From NCBI GenBank assembly GCA_964579135.1, contig CAZOFD010000005.1, positions 1 to 64,000 of the forward strand: a stretch of DNA of 64,000 nt, read 5' to 3'. The stretch's first letter is position 1, and each line of letters opens with the position of its first letter. This stretch comes from CAG-390 sp964579135 (GTDB lineage Bacteria > Bacillota > Clostridia > Oscillospirales > CAG-272). Of the stretch, positions 8,966 through 16,723 are shown in pieces. The position numbers and the translations under genes were made by a program. The notes beneath the pieces are model-generated. The model worked only from the letters and a program-made list of their open reading frames with translations, made no database searches and was not told the DNA's origin.

Positions 8966-10117
8966 TCAATTCTTCATCCTTACCGGCAAAAGGAAGAACA
9001 GATCGTCACTGTTGTCCTCCGGCTCCGTGGGAATGATATTTATGCTGTAAAGAGGTGTCGACATCTCTATCTTTACGGTATCTCCCGAGCACGCGCGAAC
9101 GGCGTCGATGAGATATCTGTTGTTGAACGCCATAGTTATGTCGTCACCGGTATGATCAACGTCTACCTCGTCGTAAGACGACCCTGCGGAGGAATTTGCC
9201 GTGAGCTTCATAGTGTTGCCCTCGACCGTCAGCTTAAGAGGAGTACGCGCAATGCCCGCGACTTTTTCTTCGGTGACGACGGCGCTTCTTTCAAGCGCGG
9301 ATATCAGCCTTTCTTTATCCGCGGTAACGTTTATCTTATGATTTTTGAGGATGATCCTGTCGAAATCGATATATTCTCCCTCGATAAGTCTGGTAAAGAA
9401 AACGAGACCGTCGAACATATATATCATATTTTTGCGACTCATAAAAACGGTAACTATCTCGTCTTCATCGTCCGGCAACATCTTTATCAGTTCGTTAACC
9501 GTTTTTTGCGGCACGATAAAACTGTATTTCAGCTCCGAATTGTCTCCGTTTTTATTAGTCGGATTAACGTGGCAAACGCATTTTGCCATTTTAAAGCTGT
9601 CGCACGAGACAGCGAGCAGCTCGTTGTCGAGAACGCGGAAATACGCTCCGTTAAGTACCTGCCTTTGGTCGTTTATACCCATAGCAAATTGTATCTTTAT
9701 AAATATGCGCTTTAAAAGTCCCGCGGGAAGCTCGAAACTTTGATCTTCTCTTACGCCGGGCAATGCCGGAAAATCTTCACCCGAAAAAGCCGACATTTTG
9801 TGATTTGATTTTCCCGCGGTGATGGAAGCCTCGAGCTTGTCGTTTATTTCAAGGGTAACTTCGTCGTTATCCATAACTTTCAGCGTTTGCATAAACTTAT
9901 GGGCGTTAAGAGCAAAGCATCCGTTTTCGAGAACGGTTCCCTCGGCATGGCAACGAACGCCTTTTTCGAGGTCGTAAGTAGTAAATACTATACTGTTATT
10001 GTCTTTCGCGTCTATAAGCACACATTCCGTCGTAGGTATAGTCCCTCGCGACGAGGCTGCGCACATAAGCGGCGACAAAGTGTTTATCGTTTCCTGACGG
10101 TTAAATATGATCTTCAT
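8966..10117 (-). CDS. dnaN: DNA polymerase III sliding clamp (beta subunit)
   Basis: Ring-forming processivity clamp of the replisome. The 383-residue protein aligns from its first residues with other clamps (MKIIFNRQETINTLSPLM, then SSRGTIPTTECVLI) and has the three-domain length. The C-terminus ends FLLPVRMKN, related to the usual hydrophobic-PVR ending. There is no ribosome-binding site within 12 bases of the ATG. The nearest purine-rich site (AAAGGA) is about 35 bases upstream, on the far side of a stable hairpin at 10132-10152. The gene follows the oriC-like spacer after dnaA. Confidence 0.98.
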   Translation of the reverse strand: MKIIFNRQETINTLSPLMCAASSRGTIPTTECVLIDAKDNNSIVFTTYDLEKGVRCHAEGTVLENGCFALNAHKFMQTLKVMDNDEVTLEINDKLEASITAGKSNHKMSAFSGEDFPALPGVREDQSFELPAGLLKRIFIKIQFAMGINDQRQVLNGAYFRVLDNELLAVSCDSFKMAKCVCHVNPTNKNGDNSELKYSFIVPQKTVNELIKMLPDDEDEIVTVFMSRKNMIYMFDGLVFFTRLIEGEYIDFDRIILKNHKINVTADKERLISALERSAVVTEEKVAGIARTPLKLTVEGNTMKLTANSSAGSSYDEVDVDHTGDDITMAFNNRYLIDAVRACSGDTVKIEMSTPLYSINIIPTEPEDNSDDLFFLLPVRMKN

Positions 10118-10131
10118 ATACGTTGTACCAG

Positions 10132-10152
10132 AACTTTCGTAAAACGAAAGTT
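10132..10152 (-). other. hairpin in the dnaN leader
   Basis: A 9-base perfect inverted repeat (AACTTTCGT / ACGAAAGTT) with a 3-base loop lies 14 bases before the dnaN ATG on the minus strand, directly between an AAAGGA sequence and the start codon. It may bring the ribosome-binding site closer to the start or control dnaN translation. That role is inferred from position only. Confidence 0.5.
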
Positions 10153-10190
10153 TCCTTTCTCGATTTGGTCGATCGAAGCGCTTTCGCGCT

Positions 10191-10276
10191 TTTTCGTTTT
10201 TTAAAAATAAAAATAATTAAAATAATAGATAATAAGCAGCGGTATCAGCAGTAGGGGGTGTAGATATTGTGGAAAA
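10191..10276 (-). other. candidate oriC unwinding element between dnaA and dnaN
   Basis: Read on the minus strand (dnaA to dnaN), the order is a DnaA-box-like TTTTCCACA (10268-10276), a C-run (10254-10258), trinucleotides whose plus-strand form is CAG-CAG-TAG (10246-10254), then about 45 bases of almost pure A+T (10191-10236). The same order, box then GC-rich then DnaA-trio then AT-rich, is described for the basal unwinding system of B. subtilis between the same two genes. The box differs from TTATCCACA at one base. Only one good box was found. Confidence 0.55.
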
Positions 10277-10314
10277 CTACGCGGAGCCTTGAAAATCAAG
10301 GCTTTTCGCAGTAT

Positions 10315-10349
10315 GAAAAACCGATATTTTTTGTTGATTTATCGGTTTT
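10315..10349 (-). terminator. possible dnaA terminator or origin hairpin
   Basis: A perfect 10-base inverted repeat (AAAACCGATA at 10317-10326 and TATCGGTTTT at 10340-10349) ends in five T on the minus strand, about 50 bases after the dnaA stop. The stem is AT-rich, so termination would be weak. A second inverted pair, TGTTGAAAA / TTTTCAACA (10355-10380), lies beside it. Confidence 0.4.
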
Positions 10350-10400
10350 AATCTTGTTGAAAACCTTTGAATTTTCAACAGGACGCGTTCGTAACGCCTA

Positions 10401-11777
10401 TCAATTTATATTTTTTTCTATATCCTCGATATCGAGCCTTAAGGCATTATCCGTCAAAAGTTTCTTTTCTATCATCTGATACGAGGCGAGTATCGTAGTA
10501 TGGTCGCGGTTGAATATCTTGCCTATATTCGGATACGACATTTCCGTTATTTTGCGTATGAGATAAATGGTAACGTGGCGAACCTGAGCGATGTCTCGCG
10601 AGCGACGCGCGCCTGTCAGATCTTCTTTTTTTATATCGTACTTGCGCCATACCGCGGCAAATATCTTATCTATCGTAACGCTGACGGGCTCCTCCCCTCC
10701 GAGAAGATCCGATATGCAGCCGCGGGCTACCTCCATAGTTATCTGTCTGCCCTCGAGAAAAACGATGGCGCCGAGCTTTTTCATCGCTCCTTCAATCTGC
10801 CTTATGTTGGATCTTAAGTTCTCGGCAAGATAGGTCAAAACTTCTTCCGAGAGATTTACCTTGACTTGCTCCGCCTTTTTTTTGATTATAGCCATACGGA
10901 GTTCGAGGTCCGGCGGCTGTATATCGGCAAGCAGACCCCATTCGAACCTCGTTTTAAGCCTATCCTCGAGAGTTTTCATCTCGCGTGGAGGTCTGTCCGA
11001 CGTCAGTATTATCTGCTTGTGGTCTTCGTAAAGAGCGTTGAAAGTGTGAAAAAATTCTTCCTGCGTGGATACTTTTCCCGCTATAAACTGTATGTCGTCT
11101 ATAAGAAGCATATCGCAAGAGCGATATTTGTTTCTGAATTCAACGGTCATATTCGAACTCAGCGCCTCTATAAACTGGTTCGTAAAGTCCTCGCCTTTTA
11201 TGTATATTATTCGAACGTTGGGATTTTTCTTTTTTACTTCGTTCGTTATTGCGTAGAGAAGGTGAGTTTTTCCTATTCCCGACGGTCCGTATATAAAAAG
11301 CGGGTTGTAGTTCATTGCGGGATTTGCCGCGACCGCGGTGCAGGCGGCGTGGGCGAATTTATTCGAGTTTCCGACTATAAAATTATCGAACGTGTATTCG
11401 AAGTTGTAAGGCGGCATCGTGGAGCCCCAAGCGTCGGATCTCGGTCTTTCTTCCACGGCAGGCATAGCATTCGTTGTCGGTGCTACTACGACGTAATCGT
11501 AATCCCCCGGGCGAGGCTCGTCGCGAAATATCAAATTGACCTTTATGTCGAAGCCGAGAACGTCGCAAAAATGCTTTTCTATCGAGTCGAGATATCTTTG
11601 CTTGATGATGTTGTATTTAATTATCGACGACGTTGCCATAGTAAGGACGTTGTCCGTGTCGAAAGATAATATTTTAAGTTCCGAAAACCACATATCTATG
11701 GAAGACGTCGGCATTGTTTTGTGAAATTCTTCCATAACGTCTTTCCAAACCGAACGAAATTCGTCGAGATAAGCCAT
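10401..11777 (-). CDS. dnaA: chromosomal replication initiator protein DnaA
   Basis: AAA+ initiator that binds DnaA boxes and opens oriC. Domain I is at residues 1-85, followed by a short linker with a Pro/Asp-rich stretch. The AAA+ core has Walker A GPSGIGKT (164-171) and Walker B LLIDDIQF (224-231). The C-terminal box-binding helix-turn-helix ends IGKIFNRDHTTILA, the DnaA signature. The 458-residue length is normal. It is on the same strand as parAB and has its own AT-rich promoter region, preceded by a terminator hairpin. The downstream spacer before dnaN contains the likely origin. Confidence 0.99.
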   Translation of the reverse strand: MAYLDEFRSVWKDVMEEFHKTMPTSSIDMWFSELKILSFDTDNVLTMATSSIIKYNIIKQRYLDSIEKHFCDVLGFDIKVNLIFRDEPRPGDYDYVVVAPTTNAMPAVEERPRSDAWGSTMPPYNFEYTFDNFIVGNSNKFAHAACTAVAANPAMNYNPLFIYGPSGIGKTHLLYAITNEVKKKNPNVRIIYIKGEDFTNQFIEALSSNMTVEFRNKYRSCDMLLIDDIQFIAGKVSTQEEFFHTFNALYEDHKQIILTSDRPPREMKTLEDRLKTRFEWGLLADIQPPDLELRMAIIKKKAEQVKVNLSEEVLTYLAENLRSNIRQIEGAMKKLGAIVFLEGRQITMEVARGCISDLLGGEEPVSVTIDKIFAAVWRKYDIKKEDLTGARRSRDIAQVRHVTIYLIRKITEMSYPNIGKIFNRDHTTILASYQMIEKKLLTDNALRLDIEDIEKNIN

Positions 11778-11876
11778 ATATAACTCCGTTTCGGTGCTTT
11801 AAAAGCACAAATTTTATACGTTACGTCGGACGGAAAAACGCGTTCCGCCGCTTTAATATTATAATATATATAATAT

Positions 11877-11905
11877 ATTATATCATATTAAATGCCCGTT
11901 TACAA
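11877..11905 (-). promoter_or_regulatory. dnaA promoter
   Basis: On the minus strand TTGTAA (11900-11905) and TATAAT (11877-11882) are 17 bases apart in a very AT-rich stretch about 100 bases before the dnaA ATG. No DnaA box was found in this upstream region. Confidence 0.7.
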
Positions 11906-11984
11906 TAAAAAATGAAAATTTATATTGCGAGGTGTGTGAATTTACAATGTAAATTTTTTGTGAACGTATTTGCGTACGTAAAAA

Positions 11985-12016
11985 ACAAAAACGGGATCCG
12001 ACCGTGACCCCGTTTT
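11985..12016 (-). terminator. terminator after the MORN-protein gene
   Basis: The minus strand carries AAAAACGGG, a 12-base loop, then CCCGTTTTT followed by GTTTTTT. It lies about 20 bases after the stop of the MORN gene and before the dnaA promoter, so it separates the parAB transcript from dnaA. The flanking A and T runs would let it act in both directions. Confidence 0.75.
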
Positions 12017-12038
12017 TATATCGATTTGTTTGTCGACT

Positions 12039-12872
12039 TTATTGTGACGTTTTGTCCGTTTCCACTACGGTGATAATACCGTCTTTAAAATATCCGGAAT
12101 AAGTGTTTCTTTCTCCGTCTACCCAATAATAAGTTCCCCAACCGTTTATATTATTGTTTGCGAAATCGCCCTCGTAACGCTCGCCGTTTGCCCAATAATA
12201 TACTCCGTATCCTTCGCGTATATCGTTTTTAAAATCGCCCTCGTATCTGTCGCCGTTCGAATACACGTATACTCCTTTTCCGATCTTTTTCCCGTTTTCG
12301 AAGGTTCCCTCGAATTTTGAACCGTCGGATAAAACGAACGTTCCCTCCCCGTTTTTCAGACCGTTTGAAAAGTTTCCGCTGTAAACGTCGCCGTTTGCGT
12401 AACGATAGACTCCGTAGCCGTTTATTATGCCGTTCTTAAAATTGCCTTCGTACCTGTCGCCGTTTGAATATTCGTATGTTCCGTATCCGTTAATTTCGTC
12501 GGATACGAACTCGCCCTCGTATTTGTCGCCGTTTGCGAAAGAAAGTACGCCGCTTCCCTCGCGTTTGAATTCCGCGCTGAGCGTTCCGAAAAAAACGCTT
12601 CCGTCGGAATAAGTAACGCTGCCGTCGCCGACGTATGCCGTCGTTCCGTCGGAAAAATATATTTTTCCGTTAAGCGGTATTCCGTTGCCGTCCTTTTTTC
12701 CGACGAAGCCTACGTCGTCGTTTTGCGGTGATTCCTTTTCTACTTTGTATCCCGAAAAATAAAGTGCAAACAAGACGAAAACGAACACGACGATTGCCGC
12801 CAATGCGGAAAACAGCAACCTTTGTCGTCTCGAAAAATGTATTTTACGTTTATACTTTCTGAATTTTGCCAT
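12039..12872 (-). CDS. membrane-anchored MORN-repeat protein
   Basis: The 277-residue protein has a basic N-terminus, one transmembrane helix (about residues 19-40), a short linker, then at least seven 23-residue MORN repeats between about residues 88 and 265, with units such as ANGDKYEGEF and SNGDRYEGNF followed by INGYGTY. The two end repeats are degenerate. MORN repeats form elongated beta-hairpin strips found in membrane-associated scaffolds and some lipid-linked enzymes; no enzyme domain is attached here. The topology is probably N-in with the repeats outside. The start is supported by AGAAGG before the ATG. It is last in the run parA-parB-membrane protein-MORN, next to dnaA. The function is unknown; a tether near the origin is only a guess. 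Confidence 0.85.
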   Translation of the reverse strand: MAKFRKYKRKIHFSRRQRLLFSALAAIVVFVFVLFALYFSGYKVEKESPQNDDVGFVGKKDGNGIPLNGKIYFSDGTTAYVGDGSVTYSDGSVFFGTLSAEFKREGSGVLSFANGDKYEGEFVSDEINGYGTYEYSNGDRYEGNFKNGIINGYGVYRYANGDVYSGNFSNGLKNGEGTFVLSDGSKFEGTFENGKKIGKGVYVYSNGDRYEGDFKNDIREGYGVYYWANGERYEGDFANNNINGWGTYYWVDGERNTYSGYFKDGIITVVETDKTSQ

Positions 12873-12930
12873 TTTATGCCTTCTGCGAATAAACGCGCGG
12901 TATTTTTTGACCTGTTTTGCTTGCTATCGT

Positions 12931-13608
12931 TTAACTCTTAAATCCGCTTATGGCGTTGTCGAGCCAAAGTAATAATTCGGGTAGAAATTTCAGCGTAACG
13001 ACAGTCGCTATCGGCGCAAGCAAGGTGACGATTATCGGCGCGATAACGTCGGACGCCGAGGCGGAAAATCTTTTTTCGGCTTTTTGTACGTTTTCACGAT
13101 CGACGTAGAAAGTATTCGTTTCGAAATCGTATTCAAAAGGCGAGGCGCTGTATCTTTCGCTTTTGTCTTTTGAGTTTGCTCCGCTTTCGGCAGTTTCTTC
13201 CGGCTGCGTTTTCTCCCCGTCGCGGAAAAATTTGATATTTTCATAATATCTTTCGCGTTCCGTGCAGGAAACGACCGAGCGATATACGTATTCTTTTTTT
13301 ATAGCGCGACGTACGTAAAAAGATTTTTCAAGTCCGAGCTCTTTCAGAGTTTTTGAGTTTTCGGGGCTGTCGGCTCCGCATTTTATGAGCGATCTGACGA
13401 ATTTACCGGTTATTCTGCGGTGAAAAAACGCTGCGTACGACGCAATTACAAGCCCTGCGAAAACACCTATTATCAAAAGACGCAAATCCACGATTCCGTG
13501 ACCGAGATTTATGTTTTCGTAGTTTTTTGCGTTTATTGAAAAACTTTCTTTGATAAGATCCGAAAGCAGATCGAAAAAGGATTCGTCGTCAAGAAAAAAA
13601 CGATACAT
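12931..13608 (-). CDS. two-helix membrane protein of unknown function
   Basis: Not recognised. The 225-residue product has a short N-terminal part, a hydrophobic helix at about residues 42-65, a charged soluble middle of about 120 residues (with GEKTQPEETAE and many Lys/Glu), and a second hydrophobic stretch near the C-terminus (VIAPIIVTLLAPIATVV). The ATG at 13608 is chosen because AAGGTGG is directly upstream; an in-frame GTG at 13617 lies inside that ribosome-binding sequence. It lies between parB and the MORN gene on the same strand, with a parS-like site in the gap to parB. The middle domain is probably cytosolic. No function can be assigned. Confidence 0.75.
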   Translation of the reverse strand: MYRFFLDDESFFDLLSDLIKESFSINAKNYENINLGHGIVDLRLLIIGVFAGLVIASYAAFFHRRITGKFVRSLIKCGADSPENSKTLKELGLEKSFYVRRAIKKEYVYRSVVSCTERERYYENIKFFRDGEKTQPEETAESGANSKDKSERYSASPFEYDFETNTFYVDRENVQKAEKRFSASASDVIAPIIVTLLAPIATVVTLKFLPELLLWLDNAISGFKS

Positions 13609-13661
13609 TAATACCACCTTTTATATAAAAATGGAAAATAATACAATTATTTATTGTAAAA

Positions 13662-13677
13662 AGTTTCACGTGAAACA
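13662..13677. promoter_or_regulatory. parS site
   Basis: AGTTTCACGTGAAACA differs by one base from the B. subtilis consensus TGTTTCACGTGAAACA; the inner 14 bases are a perfect palindrome. It lies in the spacer just after the parB stop, the usual place for an autologous ParB loading site. Confidence 0.92.
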
Positions 13678-13712
13678 ATTATGGTTGATTATCATAAATC
13701 GACTGCATACGA

Positions 13713-14603
13713 TCAACCGAAGATCTCGTTGCCGCATATTTTTACGAGTATCTCTTCGAGGTCTTCGTTTTCTCCGTAATAGATCTCTATTCGGCGTTTT
13801 CCTTTTGCGTCGTCACGTATTTTAATTCTGTGACCCGACAGACGCATCGACCGTTCCTCGAGATCGGATATATACGATACTTTTTGCAGATCCTTTTCTG
13901 CGACGTTTTTTTCACTTGCGGGAGTATTCAGCTTTTTTACCAATTTTTCGGTTTCGCGAACGGATATTCCGTTTTCGACGATGAAACGTGCCGTTTCGGT
14001 GATTTTTTCGCTGTTTTTGATCCCCAAAAGCGTTCGCGCATGTCCCGCGGAGAGTTTTCCGGCGTCGACAAGCTCTAAAACGTCTCTCGGTAACTCGAGT
14101 AATCTCAGTGCATTAGTTATTGCCGAGCGGCTTTTGCCGACGTTTACCGAGACTTGTTCTTGCGTAAGACCGAATCTTTCTATAAGATCTCTGTATCCGA
14201 GAGCCTCTTCGATTGCCGTCAGGTCTTGCCTTTGCACGTTTTCTATCAGTGCGATTTGGGATTGTGCGAGTTCGTCGCCGGAAAACACAACCGCCGGTAT
14301 TTCCGTAAGCCCCGCCATATTACTTGCTCGCCATCTGCGTTCGCCGGCGATTATTTTGTAAGTTCCGGGGTAATCTACGTTTTCGGTAACGACTATCGGT
14401 TGTAAAAGCCCGAACTGAGAGATCGAGGCGGCAAGAGTCGCAAGTTCTTCCTCGTTAAATAATTTTCTGGGTTGTGCGCGATTGGGCTCTATGTCGCAAA
14501 GCCTTATCATTTCCGCCGGACCGTGCGATTTTTCGACGTAATTATCCTCAAAAAGGGAATTAAAGTCACGTCCGAGTCCGCTTTTTCTTATTTTTGCTGC
14601 CAT
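13713..14603 (-). CDS. parB: chromosome partitioning protein ParB (Spo0J)
   Basis: CTP-dependent clamp that loads at parS and spreads, organising the origin with ParA and recruiting SMC. The N-terminal CTPase region has GERRWRA (residues 87-93) and ENVQR (121-125), followed by a helix-turn-helix at about 146-165 (LTQEQVSVNVGKSRSAITN) and a C-terminal dimerisation segment. The 296-residue length is typical. It is 31 bases downstream of parA, and three matching parS sites lie within 2.1 kb. Spo0J is preferred over the Noc paralogue because of the parA partner and the perfect parS cores. Confidence 0.97.
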   Translation of the reverse strand: MAAKIRKSGLGRDFNSLFEDNYVEKSHGPAEMIRLCDIEPNRAQPRKLFNEEELATLAASISQFGLLQPIVVTENVDYPGTYKIIAGERRWRASNMAGLTEIPAVVFSGDELAQSQIALIENVQRQDLTAIEEALGYRDLIERFGLTQEQVSVNVGKSRSAITNALRLLELPRDVLELVDAGKLSAGHARTLLGIKNSEKITETARFIVENGISVRETEKLVKKLNTPASEKNVAEKDLQKVSYISDLEERSMRLSGHRIKIRDDAKGKRRIEIYYGENEDLEEILVKICGNEIFG

Positions 14604-14634
14604 TTATAGTAAGCTCCGTTGTTTTATTTCGTTT

Positions 14635-15417
14635 TTATATTCTTTCTATTATCTCTCGCGCGACTTCAAGATATTCGGACGCGCCTTTTGAGTGTTTATC
14701 GTGATAATAAACCGGCATTCCGAAAGACGGTGCTTCCGAAAGACGAACGCCTCTTGAGATAGCCGTTGCGAAAAGTTTGTCGTAATAGTGTTTTTTCAGT
14801 TCGGAAAGCACCTGAGACGTTAAAACGAGTCTGCCGTTAAACATTGTGATGAGTATTCCCGTAATGCCGAGATCGGGATTGTATCTTTGTTTTATCCTCG
14901 ATATCGTCAGCATAAGCTGAGAAAAGCCCTCGAGGGCGTAAAATTCGCATTGCATAGGAATAATTACTCCGTCACTTGCGGAAAGAGCGTTTATAGTGAG
15001 CATTCCGAGGGATGGGGGACAGTCTATTATGATGTAATCGTAGTCGTTTTTTACACTTTCGAGTGCGTTTTTGAGGCAATATTCGCTTTCTCCGTCGGAA
15101 AACAAATCGAATTCGGCTCCTGCGAGCGAAATAGTGGAGGGAATAAGCGAAAGCCCTTTAAATCGTGTCTTTTTTATCGTGTTTTTTACAAGAGAGGCAA
15201 GTTCTTCGCCTTCGAGTTCGGGATCGAGAAGATCCTTTACAGTGGTTTTTAAACCTTTTTTTGCGATTCCCACGCCGCTTGTGCTGTTGCCTTGCGGGTC
15301 GAGGTCGACAAGGAGCACGTTCATATCGAGCAGACCGAGCGAAGCGGCTGCATTTACCGCAGACGTTGTTTTTCCGACACCGCCTTTTTGATTTGCAAAC
15401 GAAATTATCTTACCCAT
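14635..15417 (-). CDS. parA: chromosome partitioning ATPase ParA (Soj)
   Basis: Deviant Walker ATPase working with ParB in origin segregation; in Bacillus it also modulates DnaA. Residues 11-18 are KGGVGKTT, the switch region is DLDPQGNSTSG, and DCPPSLG follows in the middle. The 260-residue length fits Soj and there is no long N-terminal DNA-binding extension. The promoter at 15484-15512 is 67 bases upstream, and parB, the membrane protein and the MORN gene follow on the same strand. Confidence 0.97.
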   Translation of the reverse strand: MGKIISFANQKGGVGKTTSAVNAAASLGLLDMNVLLVDLDPQGNSTSGVGIAKKGLKTTVKDLLDPELEGEELASLVKNTIKKTRFKGLSLIPSTISLAGAEFDLFSDGESEYCLKNALESVKNDYDYIIIDCPPSLGMLTINALSASDGVIIPMQCEFYALEGFSQLMLTISRIKQRYNPDLGITGILITMFNGRLVLTSQVLSELKKHYYDKLFATAISRGVRLSEAPSFGMPVYYHDKHSKGASEYLEVAREIIERI

Positions 15418-15483
15418 ACGAACTCCTATATCGAGCGTTTATTTTGCTATTGTCAAACTAAGTCTAAAACCGTTGTTGAATAA

Positions 15484-15512
15484 ATTATATCACGAGCGGT
15501 AAAGTAATTCAA
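15484..15512 (-). promoter_or_regulatory. promoter of parAB
   Basis: Minus-strand TTGAAT (15507-15512) and TATAAT (15484-15489) are 17 bases apart, about 67 bases before the parA ATG. Confidence 0.75.
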
Positions 15513-15610
15513 TAGTTAAATCAAATTATATTTTCAAAACCGATTTGTAATTTATAGGGACGTATATTTGATATTTCGAGAGCTTAAGACAAAATATAGT
15601 CTCATAAATT

Positions 15611-15634
15611 CAAGCGTTTCACGTGAAACGCTTG
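15611..15634. promoter_or_regulatory. parS site inside a 24-base perfect palindrome
   Basis: The GTTTCACGTGAAAC core (15616-15629) is flanked by CAAGC on the left and GCTTG on the right, giving a 24-base perfect palindrome. It differs from the other two sites in its flanks. Confidence 0.93.
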
Positions 15635-15720
15635 TAAAGATCATTATTAATTAATAATAATCGTATGGTAAGGCGATTTCGATTAGCGCCGATTGCCGCG
15701 CGGACAGGTAATAATTTTCT

Positions 15721-15738
15721 ACGTTTCACGTGAAACGT
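15721..15738. promoter_or_regulatory. parS site
   Basis: ACGTTTCACGTGAAACGT is an 18-base perfect palindrome with the parS core at 15723-15736. An extra GTTTGAAACGTAG half follows at once, echoing the left flank CTACGTTTCA. Confidence 0.93.
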
Positions 15739-15958
15739 TTGAAACGTAGGGGCACAAAGCTATTGAGATTTATTTGACGTTGCCGTGTCGGAGTGTTTCG
15801 CTTGCGTTACGTACAACGATAGGTCATCAAAACGAATATTCACATTTATTTTATCTGCGATAAAAGACAAAAAGCAAAATATACGTATGATGCTGCGGTA
15901 AAATGAGCAAGAAACGACCCTTAGCGGTATTCGCATTGGAAAACGAAAAAACAAACCG

Positions 15959-16705
15959 TTAAAATAACGGCTTGTTTTTGATTGCTGCATATTGGCGCGG
16001 ATATTTTTTTCCGCAAGCGGTTGTTTTGTCGAATATTACCACTGATCTCGAGTTAACGTTTTCGCCGTGTGAAATCGTAAGGTCGTGTTTTGAACGAAAT
16101 CTTATCCCGAGAGATTTTTGCGCATATATATGACCTTTGAGTTCGTCGCCGACGTCTGCGCTTTTAAGCATAACGAGTTTTCCGCCGATGCGGACGAAAG
16201 GCGCGCATAATTCCGCCAATATCGGCAGCGAGGCGACCGCGCGGGCGGTTACGGTATCGAAATTTTCGCGATATTCGTACGTTTGTGCCGCCAACTCTTC
16301 GGCTCTGCCGTTAATTGCTTTGAAATTGTAAAGCCCGAGCACTTTTGCGGCAAGATTCGAGAAGTTTGTCTTTTTGGCGGTGGCGTCGAGGGCAAAAACT
16401 TTGATATCGGGGCGCACTATCGCTATCGGTAACGACGGAAATCCCGCTCCGGAGCCGATATCCAAAAGGGAAGAGCCGCCAAGGTACTTTACGGCAGTGA
16501 GTGAATCGACAAAATGCAGAAGAATTATCTGTTCGTCTTCGGTTATGGCTGTAAGATTGTACTTTTTATTTTCGGATTTCAAAAGCTCTGCGAGTGCGGC
16601 GAATTTTTCAGCCGTTTCCACAGTGCAGTATTCGTTCATACCGTTTTCGCCGAGTATTTGCAAAAACAGGTCAAAAAAATTATTATTCATCGGCTCTCGA
16701 TTCAT
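15959..16705 (-). CDS. rsmG: 16S rRNA (guanine527-N7)-methyltransferase RsmG
   Basis: SAM-dependent enzyme that makes m7G527 in 16S rRNA; its loss gives low-level streptomycin resistance in other bacteria. The family pattern is clear: NKKYNLTAI, HFVDSLTAV, the SAM loop LLDIGSGAGFPSLPIAI, and a later VTARAVASL. It has 248 residues. Two ATGs compete (16705 and 16690) and neither has a strong ribosome-binding site. mnmG, its usual neighbour, is absent; a methyltransferase and murC precede it on the same strand, and the parS spacer follows. Confidence 0.95.
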   Translation of the reverse strand: MNREPMNNNFFDLFLQILGENGMNEYCTVETAEKFAALAELLKSENKKYNLTAITEDEQIILLHFVDSLTAVKYLGGSSLLDIGSGAGFPSLPIAIVRPDIKVFALDATAKKTNFSNLAAKVLGLYNFKAINGRAEELAAQTYEYRENFDTVTARAVASLPILAELCAPFVRIGGKLVMLKSADVGDELKGHIYAQKSLGIRFRSKHDLTISHGENVNSRSVVIFDKTTACGKKYPRQYAAIKNKPLF

Positions 16706-16723
16706 AAATGGTAATAAATGGAA

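Larger units (their letters stand above)
15418..15958. other. 541-base spacer with the parAB promoter and two parS sites
   Basis: No credible gene is present. It holds the parA promoter, two parS palindromes (15616-15629 and 15723-15736 cores), an ATTATTAATTAATAAT palindrome near 15645, and an AT-rich background. No DnaA-box-like sequence was found here, so it looks like a centromere rather than an origin. Confidence 0.7.

Noticed and set aside
15760..15990. A 76-codon minus-strand frame overlapping the end of rsmG
   Set aside because: No homology, no ribosome-binding site, and a Phe/Arg-rich composition. The region is better explained as a parS-bearing spacer.
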